Shown here: in pieces, positions 6,653 to 14,573 of the stretch
How positions within the stretch are numbered: the stretch's first letter is position 1
Layout: each line of letters begins with the position of its first letter
Position numbers and translations under genes: made by a program
Source of the DNA: Bryobacteraceae bacterium
GTDB taxonomy: Bacteria; Acidobacteriota; Terriglobia; Bryobacterales; Bryobacteraceae
Assembly (NCBI GenBank): GCA_014379815.1
Contig: JACMLA010000109.1
Coordinates: 1 to 21,620, forward strand
Direction of reading: 5' to 3'
DNA: 21,620 bases
Notes under the pieces: model-generated
Seen by the model: only the letters and a program-made list of their open reading frames with translations
Database searches by the model: none
Told to the model about the DNA's origin: nothing

Positions 6653-8917
6653 TTAGCGAGTTGTCTCCAACTCGTGCAATAGCTGGATCATCCGGGCACC
6701 GGCGTCCGGCTTGCCGGCGTATCGCAAATCGTGGTACGCAGACGTAATCTGCGTCACCAGACGGGCTTCCTGTGCCGATGCCGGAAGGGCTTCCGCGAAT
6801 TCAGCGGGAGTAAGCCAACCCGGCTTCTTAAACCCTCTGCGATTCAGGATGCGCAGCATTCTGCCATAGAGAATCCCAGCATCGGAGGCGACAGCCTTCC
6901 CCCGTGACACTCGCGCCACATCCCGCCGCAGCAGAATCTGACGAAGGAGCGAAGGTCCGAAATACCAGAAGAGCCCTAACGTCACCAACGCGACTGCCAC
7001 CATCCCCGCTATCGGCGACCATAGCCTCTTTATAGCCTCGAGCCACGCTGGAAACATCTCGCTGAACTTCGTGCTGGAACTCACCAGCCGGCTTTTCCGT
7101 TCCACCCTGGAAACAAGATCGATCTGCTGGTCTATGGAGTAGTTCATCACCCAGTCGCGCCAAAGCGTCTCGGCAGCATCGGCGTACAGCAACAGTCTGG
7201 AAAGTAAGGCCGTCGTGCCCTGTGCGCCACGTGCGTCGGGCGGAGTGGGATCGAACGTCACCCAACCCTGCCCAGCGATCCAGGCCTCCACCCAGCTGTG
7301 CGCATCGGAAGCCCGCACCACCTGCCACCCGGTAATGGGGTTGTACATTCCGCTTTGAAAACCCGTAACGACTCGCGAGGGAATCTGAATCGACCGCAGC
7401 ATCACCGCCATCGCTGATGCAAAGTACTCGCAATGGCCCTTGCGCCTTTCAAACAAAAACGTCGCTAGAGGATCGGCGCTCTTAACAGGCGGCAACTCGG
7501 TTGTGTAGGGATAGCTGGTTCGGAGGTGACGCGCGATTGCCTCAGCTCTGTCCCGCGCACTCACCCCCTGTCCAACCTGTTGCGCCAGAGCAGCAATCCG
7601 AGGATCGGTCGATGGCGGAATCAAAAGATATGTGTTCCGTGTGTATTCCGGCAATGGCGCAATCTGCGCAGGCACAGCTGCGGATGCAGCGTCTGGTACC
7701 CGAGCTGCGGATGCAGCGTCTCTCACCAAAGCTGCGGATGCAGCGTCTCTCACCAAAGCTGCGGATGCGGCGTCCGGCAAATGCCCGGTAGCGTAATAGC
7801 TGCGGCCCTCCGTTGTGCCAAGCCCGCTGCGGTACGTTTCCCCCGGTCCCCGGTAGATGAACCTTAGGCCGTCAGCCTGCAGAAGCTCAGGAGTGCCGGC
7901 AAAGAACAAGGCATCGGAATCGATGGGTCCAATCCGGACCTCATAGCTGATCCTCGGTCCAGTGCGGCGACGCTGCGTGTCCGTAGCCAGAGGCGTGGGA
8001 CCCCGCAACAATGGAATCCGTTCCAGATCCCTTGCAGGATTGAACCACCGCTGGCCGTCGAATTGCGTCAGCGCCGCGCCCCGCCATTTCAAACCGGCTT
8101 TCTCGTTCGGAGCCTGCAAACGAACATGCATCACCGCGGTGCTTTGCTGCTTTAACTCCCCAATCTGGCCAAGAATCACCTCGTCAGAAAAACCAGGAAG
8201 GTGGTAACGCTCGTTCACCATCGAGCGGAACGCGGCTCTGGCGGTGCGTGGGAGCAGAAAGAACAGAGCGCTGGTCATGAAAACGATCCCAATCGTCATA
8301 ACAGCTGTTAGCGTTGCGAGACGGCGCAGGAAACTTCCGGTTCCGGCACCTGGCAGCAGGACCACCGACTGATTCGTCATGCGACTGGCCCGGCGCATCT
8401 CGGAACAGCAAAACGTCGCAACGCCAAAGATCAAAAACAGTGTCAGGAACAGAAAAAAGTTCACGCTGCCGGAGAGCAATGTGGCGGAAAGCAGTTCCAG
8501 AAACGCGATCAGCTTCACAAAGAAATAGTCGCGATCCGACTTCGCGGATAGGACGCGAATGACAGCGAGAAAGCAAATCAGATGGACGGTTGCAGGGATA
8601 AACTCGCGGGAAAGAAAGAAAACATCGAGGGGATAGAAACCAACGTAAGCGAGTGTGGCGGCTGCGATCCAGTAGCCATTCACTTCAAACCGGACGAAGC
8701 CCGAAACAATCAGAAGCCGGACAATCAGTCCAGCTCCCGTAATCGCGATGGTGGGGGTATCCAGCGCTCCGGAACCTGCCAGGGCAAGGTAGCCGCTCGC
8801 CAGCAAGCCGAGCAGGGAAAACTGAAAAACCTGCTCGACTGCCTGCGTTGCCTGAACCTGGGTGGCCTGAACTTGTATTGTCGGAGGTTGCGTCGCGTAA
8901 ACAGAAGCCCGGCGCAT
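6653..8917 (-). CDS. TgpA-like membrane transglutaminase (DUF3488/transglutaminase/DUF4129 layout)
   Basis: This 754-residue membrane protein has several N-terminal hydrophobic segments (about 30-225), a periplasmic region with a transglutaminase-like core, a further membrane helix near 645-665 and a C-terminal cytoplasmic tail. The catalytic triad is intact: Cys496 in GHCEYFASA, His540 in SDAHSWVEAW and Asp556 in TFDPTPP. Such proteins are related to Pseudomonas TgpA, an essential periplasmic transglutaminase-like enzyme of unclear substrate. In many genomes the gene follows a MoxR ATPase and a DUF58 gene; neither is present here. A nine-residue repeat (DAASAALVR type) occupies residues ~379-414, between the upstream beta-rich part and the transglutaminase core. 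ATG 8917 is the only start after an in-frame TAA; GGAGG precedes it by only one base. It lies 34 bp downstream of the chemoreceptor. Confidence 0.92.
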   Translation of the reverse strand: MRRASVYATQPPTIQVQATQVQATQAVEQVFQFSLLGLLASGYLALAGSGALDTPTIAITGAGLIVRLLIVSGFVRFEVNGYWIAAATLAYVGFYPLDVFFLSREFIPATVHLICFLAVIRVLSAKSDRDYFFVKLIAFLELLSATLLSGSVNFFLFLTLFLIFGVATFCCSEMRRASRMTNQSVVLLPGAGTGSFLRRLATLTAVMTIGIVFMTSALFFLLPRTARAAFRSMVNERYHLPGFSDEVILGQIGELKQQSTAVMHVRLQAPNEKAGLKWRGAALTQFDGQRWFNPARDLERIPLLRGPTPLATDTQRRRTGPRISYEVRIGPIDSDALFFAGTPELLQADGLRFIYRGPGETYRSGLGTTEGRSYYATGHLPDAASAALVRDAASAALVRDAASAARVPDAASAAVPAQIAPLPEYTRNTYLLIPPSTDPRIAALAQQVGQGVSARDRAEAIARHLRTSYPYTTELPPVKSADPLATFLFERRKGHCEYFASAMAVMLRSIQIPSRVVTGFQSGMYNPITGWQVVRASDAHSWVEAWIAGQGWVTFDPTPPDARGAQGTTALLSRLLLYADAAETLWRDWVMNYSIDQQIDLVSRVERKSRLVSSSTKFSEMFPAWLEAIKRLWSPIAGMVAVALVTLGLFWYFGPSLLRQILLRRDVARVSRGKAVASDAGILYGRMLRILNRRGFKKPGWLTPAEFAEALPASAQEARLVTQITSAYHDLRYAGKPDAGARMIQLLHELETTR
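7676..7783 (-). repeat. 27-bp in-frame tandem repeat inside the transglutaminase gene
   Basis: Four contiguous 27-bp units start at 7676, 7703, 7730 and 7757, each beginning AGCTGCGGATGC. Units two and three are identical; the first differs in its last third and the fourth is the most diverged. On the coding strand they give a nine-residue repeat rich in Ala, with Asp and Ser. Because 27 is a multiple of three, copy number can change without breaking the frame. The near-identity suggests recent expansion by slippage or unequal exchange. Confidence 0.95.
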
Positions 8918-8951
8918 GCCTCCAGCGTAACGTGCCGGGGCGAAGTCTTAG

Positions 8952-10373
8952 CTAAGAGGCTCGAACCAGCTGCTCGAGATCCACAATCACCCGGATCAGA
9001 GAATCCGCTTGCTCACTCAGGAGCAGACTCGCCGCCGCACCTTCTTCGGCATTAGAGGCTACCGACTGGGTGGCTGAATCCATTTGGGCCAGGGCGCTCG
9101 CAATCTCAGACGCGCCGCGCGCCTGTTCCTGACTCGCGTTGGTAACTTCGTTGACTAAGTCCTTCAACTTAATAGAATGTTCGGTTATGCCGGTGATCGA
9201 TTCGCCAAGCATCCGAAGCTGAGCGCTGCCCGCCTTCGAGGTCGCCATCGATTCTTCGATCAGCTGCGAGGTATCCCGTGCGGATTCCGCGCTGCGCTGT
9301 GCCAGTGTGCGAACTTCGCCAGCTACCACTGCGAAGCCCATTCCGGCATCCCCGGCACGTGCAGCTTCAACAGCAGCGTTAAGCGCGAGAATGTTGGTCT
9401 GAAACGCAATCTCATCGATTACTTTCATGATCCGGGCCATCTTGGAACTCGCAGTTTCGATCCCACTCATCTGGGCTACCATCCGCTCGAGGTTCTCATT
9501 CGCTCCGTTGATCGACCGGGATACCGCATCGACTTCATCGGAAGCGTGCGAGGAGTGATCCGCGTTCTTGCGAGCCATCGCAGTAATCTCTTCGGTGGAA
9601 GCCGATGTTTCCTGAACCGACGCCGCTTGTTCCGACGAGCCCTGGGCCAGAGTCTGACTGGAAGCTGCAACCTGCCGTGAAGCGGAAGCAACCTGAGAGG
9701 CACCGTCACGTAACTTGCTGATCGCTGTCAGCAATGCGTGGTTGATGCTACGGATGTTCCAGAATGCAAGCCCGAGTGCAAAGACAAGAGACAATCCGAA
9801 CGTTACGAAAAGCCAAACCTTCGCGGTCGACGCTGCGGCAGTCGCACCGGCAGCATTTGCATCTCCGCCAGCCTTATTCAGCGTAGCGAGCTCATCCAGA
9901 AGCTGCGCGCGTTCCCGGGCAATCGGGAGCATCCGCGTCGTCCATACCGAGTAGTTTTGCTCCGGCGTTCCTGCCTGCAAAACCGGCCGGACTTCACGCC
10001 ACATTTCACCGACGCGATCATGTGCTGCAACGACGCGAGCGTACAACTCACGGTCTTTCTGCTGGGTCATTGTCTTCTCGTAACCTTGCAACGCACCCCG
10101 AAATTCACGGTCAATCCGGTCAATATCGGACTCTAGTGCGCTTTTCTCAGCAGGTGTGATGGAAATCGAGCTGTGCGTCAGCATCAGTGCGCGGTGGTCT
10201 CTTCCCATCGTCCCCAGCTTACTTGCGACAAACAAACCCGGTAGCGAATCGGAAACGATCGAATCGACCGCTCCACCCAGCCGCGACAGACTCAGCAGAG
10301 CCACGGTTCCCAATACGGCCATCATCAAGGCCATTCCTGCAAACGAAATTGTTAGTTTTTTTCCAACGGTCAC
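8952..10373 (-). CDS. methyl-accepting chemotaxis protein
   Basis: The receptor is about 473 residues. It has a first membrane helix (~8-30), a periplasmic helical sensor resembling the four-helix-bundle MCP type, with ordered charged helices between ~45 and 180, a second membrane helix (~185-205) and a cytoplasmic signalling coiled coil. The hairpin tip is unmistakable: DEIAFQTNILALNAAVEAAR then GMGFAVVAGEVRTLA. Glutamine/glutamate-rich segments (SSEQAASVQETSAS and SQEQARGASEIA) are likely methylation regions. The linker after helix two is short and lacks a clear HAMP domain. It would signal through CheW/CheA to motility or another output; no che genes are in the window and the ligand is unknown. 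GTG at 10373 is preferred over GTG at 10379, because GAGGTGA is a strong ribosome binding site for the former and the protein then starts MTVGKKL. Confidence 0.94.
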   Translation of the reverse strand: MTVGKKLTISFAGMALMMAVLGTVALLSLSRLGGAVDSIVSDSLPGLFVASKLGTMGRDHRALMLTHSSISITPAEKSALESDIDRIDREFRGALQGYEKTMTQQKDRELYARVVAAHDRVGEMWREVRPVLQAGTPEQNYSVWTTRMLPIARERAQLLDELATLNKAGGDANAAGATAAASTAKVWLFVTFGLSLVFALGLAFWNIRSINHALLTAISKLRDGASQVASASRQVAASSQTLAQGSSEQAASVQETSASTEEITAMARKNADHSSHASDEVDAVSRSINGANENLERMVAQMSGIETASSKMARIMKVIDEIAFQTNILALNAAVEAARAGDAGMGFAVVAGEVRTLAQRSAESARDTSQLIEESMATSKAGSAQLRMLGESITGITEHSIKLKDLVNEVTNASQEQARGASEIASALAQMDSATQSVASNAEEGAAASLLLSEQADSLIRVIVDLEQLVRAS

Positions 10374-10410
10374 ATTCACCTCTGAGCGGGCAGCTAGCCC
10401 TGCGAATCAA

Positions 10411-10433
10411 GTGCATCCTCACAGTGGATGCTC
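10411..10433. other. small inverted repeat between thioredoxin and chemoreceptor genes
   Basis: GCATCC (10413-10418) and GGATGC (10426-10431) pair perfectly around a 7-nt loop in the 98-bp gap upstream of the chemoreceptor. It could be a transcription attenuator or terminator between the two leftward genes, or an operator. No T-run follows it in the direction of transcription. Confidence 0.3.
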
Positions 10434-10471
10434 TCAACTAAGGTGAAACAAAATGGATGGCAGCGAGCGAG

Positions 10472-11044
10472 CTAAAGGCCTTGTGCTTCGGCGAGAAGTT
10501 CTTCTATGTTTCCGCTAAGTTCTTTCTCATGAAGCAGCCCAATCCAGACGCGGGCGATCCTTCCTTTTCGATCCAGCAGGAAGGATGTTGGGATGCTCTG
10601 AACCGCATCGGTAACCGCCGAATCAGCGACAGGAATCAGAATTGGGTAGCTTACACGGTACTGATTCACGAAAGCGGGAACCACATCCAGGGGCTTCTTG
10701 TCGACGGTGACGCCAGCCACTGTGACTCCCCGACCTCGATAATTTTCGTAAACACGAACGATGTCGGGTGTTTCTTCCCGGCAAGGACGACACCAGGTAG
10801 CCCAGAAGTTCAACAGGACCACACTGCCCCTGTTTTCCTTTAAATCCCATTTCTGACCATCAACCGACGTCCACGAGAACGAAGGCATAACAGCACGCGT
10901 TTCCGGAGGTTTTACCGATTGGTAAGACGTGGCCCCCGCTTCGCGCGATAGGGTCACAACTGCAGCGATACCCGCGACCAGTGCTCCAAACAACAGCAAT
11001 CTCGGCAGCGTCTTACTTTCGTGGCGTTCCGTACCTCGATCCAT
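10472..11044 (-). CDS. membrane-anchored TlpA/ResA-like thioredoxin
   Basis: This 190-residue protein has a basic N-terminus and one hydrophobic anchor (~14-33), so the thioredoxin domain faces the periplasm. The redox motif is WCRPC in FWATWCRPCREE (Cys85 and Cys88), followed by VDKKPLDVVPAF and the cis-proline segment SIPTSFLLDRKGRI, the order expected for the TlpA/ResA/CcmG family. These proteins reduce disulfides in the periplasm, often the heme-binding CxxCH cysteines during cytochrome c maturation. That would suit a cell making the multiheme proteins encoded to the right, although this gene is in a separate leftward group. The start is placed at ATG 11044, since CGGAG lies five bases upstream; GTG 11050 would add two residues but lacks a suitable site. 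Confidence 0.92.
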   Translation of the reverse strand: MDRGTERHESKTLPRLLLFGALVAGIAAVVTLSREAGATSYQSVKPPETRAVMPSFSWTSVDGQKWDLKENRGSVVLLNFWATWCRPCREETPDIVRVYENYRGRGVTVAGVTVDKKPLDVVPAFVNQYRVSYPILIPVADSAVTDAVQSIPTSFLLDRKGRIARVWIGLLHEKELSGNIEELLAEAQGL

Positions 11045-11080
11045 GCTCACTCCGAACCAGCAGAGAGCCTGGCCCCATCC

Positions 11081-11494
11081 CTAATATGCCTGATCTGGCA
11101 TGACTTCGATATACCGGTCCAGCAACTCCAGCTTGCTACTCTTCGGGGTCGTCACAAATGCCAGAGTCATGAAACCAACCGCGTCGGTATTGCGATGTTC
11201 GTTGGGATTCGTGTCGGCAACGTACACCGGAGCAGCCAGCTCTTCAGCCCCACTCCACAATCCACTGAGATAGCCAAGTTTGAAGTTCTCCCAATCCTGA
11301 CCAGTGGAATAGCCGGGAAAAAGGCGGGTAAACCAGCCGGATAAATCAACCGGGGTCATTGGGCCACACATTTCTGCCAGCGCAGAGCCAGCCTGCCCGC
11401 AATCCTTCACCGTCTTCTGTCGAGTCAATCTCTGCCCCCTGAGGTACTGCAATTGCTGCCATACCAGAATGCAGCAGATTTGGTCAAACGTCAT
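11081..11494 (-). CDS. hypothetical protein, 137 residues
   Basis: I do not recognise this protein. It has no clear signal peptide or membrane helix, four cysteines in the first third (CC near residue 7, then two more near 32 and 43), and a rather acidic second half with SGWFTRLFPGYS, WENFKLGYLSGLWSG and a C-terminal LLDRYIEVMPDQAY. The GYLSG plus terminal RYIEV arrangement is faintly like small Rap1a/Tai-type proteins, but those are normally exported, so I do not assert it. It lies 36 bp upstream of the thioredoxin gene in the same direction and may be its operon partner. The start codon is uncertain, as only GGGG lies just upstream, inside a small hairpin. Confidence 0.55.
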   Translation of the reverse strand: MTFDQICCILVWQQLQYLRGQRLTRQKTVKDCGQAGSALAEMCGPMTPVDLSGWFTRLFPGYSTGQDWENFKLGYLSGLWSGAEELAAPVYVADTNPNEHRNTDAVGFMTLAFVTTPKSSKLELLDRYIEVMPDQAY

Positions 11495-11625
11495 TAGCCC
11501 CGTAGCGGGGGGTATATGGGTAACTTGAGGGTACGATGGTTACCGTGAGCTAACTCACTAAATGCAACAAGACTTTGCACCTCATGTCACGCCTTGTCCG
11601 TCCAGCTAAAGGGTATTACTCCAGA
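11495..11625. promoter_or_regulatory. divergent intergenic region with several small dyads
   Basis: This 131-bp region separates the leftward hypothetical gene from the rightward secreted protein gene. It holds three inverted repeats: CCCCG-TAG-CGGGG at about 11498-11510, GGTAAC at 11519-11524 with GTTACC at 11539-11544, and GTGAG-CTAA-CTCAC at 11545-11558. The last has the GTGA-N6-TCAC pattern of a CRP-type site. A -35-like TTGAGG occurs at 11525-11530, but no good -10 follows at normal spacing. Regulation of one or both divergent genes from here is likely; the individual sites are not proven. Confidence 0.45.
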
Positions 11626-14550
11626 ATGAATCGAATTTCACAAGTTTGCCTGCTGGTGCTATCGGCATTGGCTCTTGATGCCCGCCAGGTGCCGCAAACC
11701 TGTGGGACACATGACTTTAGGTCCCAGGAAGAGTATCACCTTCACCGTCGCGCGACACGTGTCGGAAGCAAGCGCGCCAGGCTCGCAACCGTTCAGGCTG
11801 TGCGTCCGGATCGGGGAAATATCGCCCTGCTGGACGACAGTGACGGAGTCATTTCACGTCGTAATCCCTTTAATCTCAACCAGAGAACTCTGCGATTCAT
11901 CCCCGCAACTGTGGGGGACGCAAAGCACCGGTATGAATTGATCGCTGACAGTTACAGTGCAGCAGAAGCAAGCGCTGGCACTCCGGTAGCAGGTCTCGGC
12001 GATGATGATACCCGGCTCGTCCCACTTCCGTTTGCGTTTCCCTACTTCGGCCGTACCTATTCTGATGTCTACTTGAATTCCGATGGAAACCTGACATTTG
12101 GCACAGGAGACAGCGCGGCAACCGACCGGTCCCTGGGGCGATTTCTTGCCGGCCCTCCCAGAATCGCGGGAGCTTTCACCGATTTAGATCCAGGCAGGAC
12201 CTCAGGCGGAGTTGTCACCACCAGTTCGTCAGATCGCTTCGTCGTGAGCTGGGTGCAGGTACCGGAATACTCTGAAATCGGCGCCGGACGAGTTCAGACG
12301 TTTCAGATCCGGCTGTTTCCCAACGGAACCGTCGAGATTGCCTGGAGTAGCGTCACTGCACGGGATCTCGTTGTCGGGATCAGCCGCGGCCGACTGGAAG
12401 GGGAAACCGCGATTGTCAGCTTCTCAACTACCCCAGCCGGTGAACATCCCTCCAGTATCGCGGAGCGGTTTTCCGGCTCCGATTCCATCGACATCTTCGT
12501 TGCGGCGCAGCGTTTCTACCAGAACCATGACGATGCCTACGACTACCTTGTTTTCTTCAATACTCTTGGAATTCAGGCTGATGTCGGAGCACTTGCCTAC
12601 GAGGTCACAGTGCGGAATAACAGATCGGGTTTTGGCGACTTCATGGTCAGCATCGGTCCCGAGGCGGGGTCACCGCGACGACTGCAAGCTCTCTTGAATA
12701 TGGGTGCTACCAGAGACTACCCCCGCGATGTAAACGCGCAAGTGAATACCCGTCTGCCTACACCCGATACGCCCAGGACGGTGCTTGCCCATGAAGCAGG
12801 TCACTTATTCCTTGCCTATGCGAGCGTAAGAGACGACAGAGCACCTAACGAACAGCCTATGCTCGGCTTTCAAGGGGCGCACTGGGCTCCGACGTTCAAT
12901 TCCGAAGCGTCGTTAATGGAAGGCCACCGAATCCGTGACAATGGCGAGAGTTCCTCAGCACCCCGGTTCACGACCACGGGCGCGGTTGAAGCGTTTGCGC
13001 CTCTCGACCAGTACCTGATGGGCTTGCGTTCTGCTGAAGAGGTGCCTGATACGTTCTATGTTGCCAATCCCAGAGGTGGCGTGCCGTCGCAGCTACCCCG
13101 CGTTGGCGCATCGTTCGACGGAACTCGCCGGAATGTGGCGATCGACGAAGTGATCGCGTCTGTCGGCCGGCGCACTCCCGATCACACGGTCGCGCAGAGG
13201 CGCTTTCGATTTGGGTTCGTTCTGATTACTCCGTCAGGTCAGGAACCCTCTGCGGACGACCTGCAACGCATAGAGGATTACCGGGCCGCCTTTGAGCAGT
13301 TCTATGGTCAGGCAACGTCGCAACGGGCCGTCGCTGACACATTGCTCAAGAGATCGCTGACGATTTCTGCATGGCCTGCGGTCGGAGTTACCCCCGGCGC
13401 ATCGATCGATGCAACGGTCCGCACGCAAGCGCCGGTCGAGTCAAACCTCACCGTACTGCTCCAAACCCAGTCAGGCGCAGTTACCGTACCCCAGTCCGTG
13501 ACGATCGCAGCAGGGCAGCGCGATGCCAGCTTTAGCATCGCGGGCCTGCGTGCCGGAGCAGATACAGTCACCGCGAGTCCCTCTGACGCCCAATACGAGA
13601 CTGTGGAATTCAAAGCCAGCGTCATCTCGCCTGCGGCCCGGATGCTCACACTCATCTCAGGAGATGGACAAGTAGCCACGGGCGCTGTTCTGAGCCAACC
13701 GATTCAGGTGAGAGTCACCGACATCAATGAGTTGCCGTATCCCGGAGTGCTCCTTTCCGCCACGCCGACCGGGGGAGGAACTGTTTCGCCCTCGGAGATA
13801 CTCACCGATGCGAGTGGATCGGCGACATTTCTGTGGACGCCTGCTTCCGCACCGGGGCAGCAACTCCAGGTAGCCAGTACCTCGGTCCCCGGCATGGTTG
13901 TGGTCAACGCTCTCGCAAGACCAGCCATTGCGGTCGGAGGTGTAGTCAACGCGGCTTCCTTTGTGGCAGGCGTCGTTCCCGGCGGAATTGCAACGGCATT
14001 CGGATCGAGCCTCGGGATTGAAACCCTGAATTCGCTGGAGTTGCGGATCAACGGCCGTCCTGCGTCAATCTCCTATTCCAGTCCCGGGCAGGTAAACTTT
14101 CTCGTCCCGTCCGATCTGCGCGGACCCATTGCCGAGATCGCGGTTCAGAACGCGGCGGGTCTCTCGCAGGTTAGTGTGGTGCCAGTTCTGCCCGTGCAGC
14201 CCGGAATATTCTTCGATCCCAACACCGCTTACGGTGCGGTTCTCGTATCCGGTACAGGTCTACGAACCTCGCAAAGGCCAGCGCAGCGCGGCGAGTTCGT
14301 GGAGATCTATGCAACAGGTTTGGGTGCGACCACCGCGGGCTCCAGCACTCAGCAAGCTACCGCGGTGACGCCTGAAGTCTTCGTTGGTGGTCTCCCGGCG
14401 GAGGTTGTTTTCAGCGGCCTGGCCCCTGGGTTCCCCGGCTTGTATCAGATCAATGCACGAGTTCCGGTCTCTTCCACGACCGGTACCGTCCCACTCGTTG
14501 TGACGGCAGCAGGTCAGAGAAGCAACGAGGTCCGGATCGAGATTCGTTAA
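11626..14550 (+). CDS. secreted modular protein with HEAGH motif and TIGR03437-type C-terminal domain
   Basis: This large exported protein has 974 residues from the chosen start. A signal peptide (MNRISQVCLLVLSALALDA) is followed by a nidogen-like beta domain (~130-260; PFAFPYFGRTYSDVYLNSDG, AFTDLDPG, FQIRLFPNGTVEIAW). Next comes a region with HEAGHLFLAY at 389, the HExxH zinc-binding pattern of metallopeptidases, then one or two Ig-like bacterial beta domains (~600-765). From ~769 to the end is the C-terminal domain beginning GGVVNAASF that is common in Solibacter-type acidobacteria and very likely TIGR03437. A peptidase role is plausible but not shown; the third zinc ligand is unclear, with the E/H residues in SEASLMEGH as candidates. 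The frame is open upstream to TTG 11575, but ATG 11626 puts the signal peptide first and has AAAGGG 12 bases upstream. Its role could be extracellular proteolysis or surface adhesion. Confidence 0.88.
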   Translation: MNRISQVCLLVLSALALDARQVPQTCGTHDFRSQEEYHLHRRATRVGSKRARLATVQAVRPDRGNIALLDDSDGVISRRNPFNLNQRTLRFIPATVGDAKHRYELIADSYSAAEASAGTPVAGLGDDDTRLVPLPFAFPYFGRTYSDVYLNSDGNLTFGTGDSAATDRSLGRFLAGPPRIAGAFTDLDPGRTSGGVVTTSSSDRFVVSWVQVPEYSEIGAGRVQTFQIRLFPNGTVEIAWSSVTARDLVVGISRGRLEGETAIVSFSTTPAGEHPSSIAERFSGSDSIDIFVAAQRFYQNHDDAYDYLVFFNTLGIQADVGALAYEVTVRNNRSGFGDFMVSIGPEAGSPRRLQALLNMGATRDYPRDVNAQVNTRLPTPDTPRTVLAHEAGHLFLAYASVRDDRAPNEQPMLGFQGAHWAPTFNSEASLMEGHRIRDNGESSSAPRFTTTGAVEAFAPLDQYLMGLRSAEEVPDTFYVANPRGGVPSQLPRVGASFDGTRRNVAIDEVIASVGRRTPDHTVAQRRFRFGFVLITPSGQEPSADDLQRIEDYRAAFEQFYGQATSQRAVADTLLKRSLTISAWPAVGVTPGASIDATVRTQAPVESNLTVLLQTQSGAVTVPQSVTIAAGQRDASFSIAGLRAGADTVTASPSDAQYETVEFKASVISPAARMLTLISGDGQVATGAVLSQPIQVRVTDINELPYPGVLLSATPTGGGTVSPSEILTDASGSATFLWTPASAPGQQLQVASTSVPGMVVVNALARPAIAVGGVVNAASFVAGVVPGGIATAFGSSLGIETLNSLELRINGRPASISYSSPGQVNFLVPSDLRGPIAEIAVQNAAGLSQVSVVPVLPVQPGIFFDPNTAYGAVLVSGTGLRTSQRPAQRGEFVEIYATGLGATTAGSSTQQATAVTPEVFVGGLPAEVVFSGLAPGFPGLYQINARVPVSSTTGTVPLVVTAAGQRSNEVRIEIR

Positions 14551-14573
14551 TCCACTTCGGCTAGACTCGGCAA

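Noticed and set aside
7676..7783. Short regular repeats as a CRISPR array
   Set aside because: The units are contiguous with no unique spacers, in frame with a gene, and no cas genes are present.
10411..10433. Inverted repeat as a rho-independent terminator
   Set aside because: The stem is only 6 bp and no T-run follows in the direction of transcription; kept only as a dyad.
14000..14550. C-terminal PEP-CTERM or LPXTG-type sorting signal in the secreted protein
   Set aside because: The C-terminus is a folded beta domain ending VRIEIR, with no hydrophobic helix plus basic tail.
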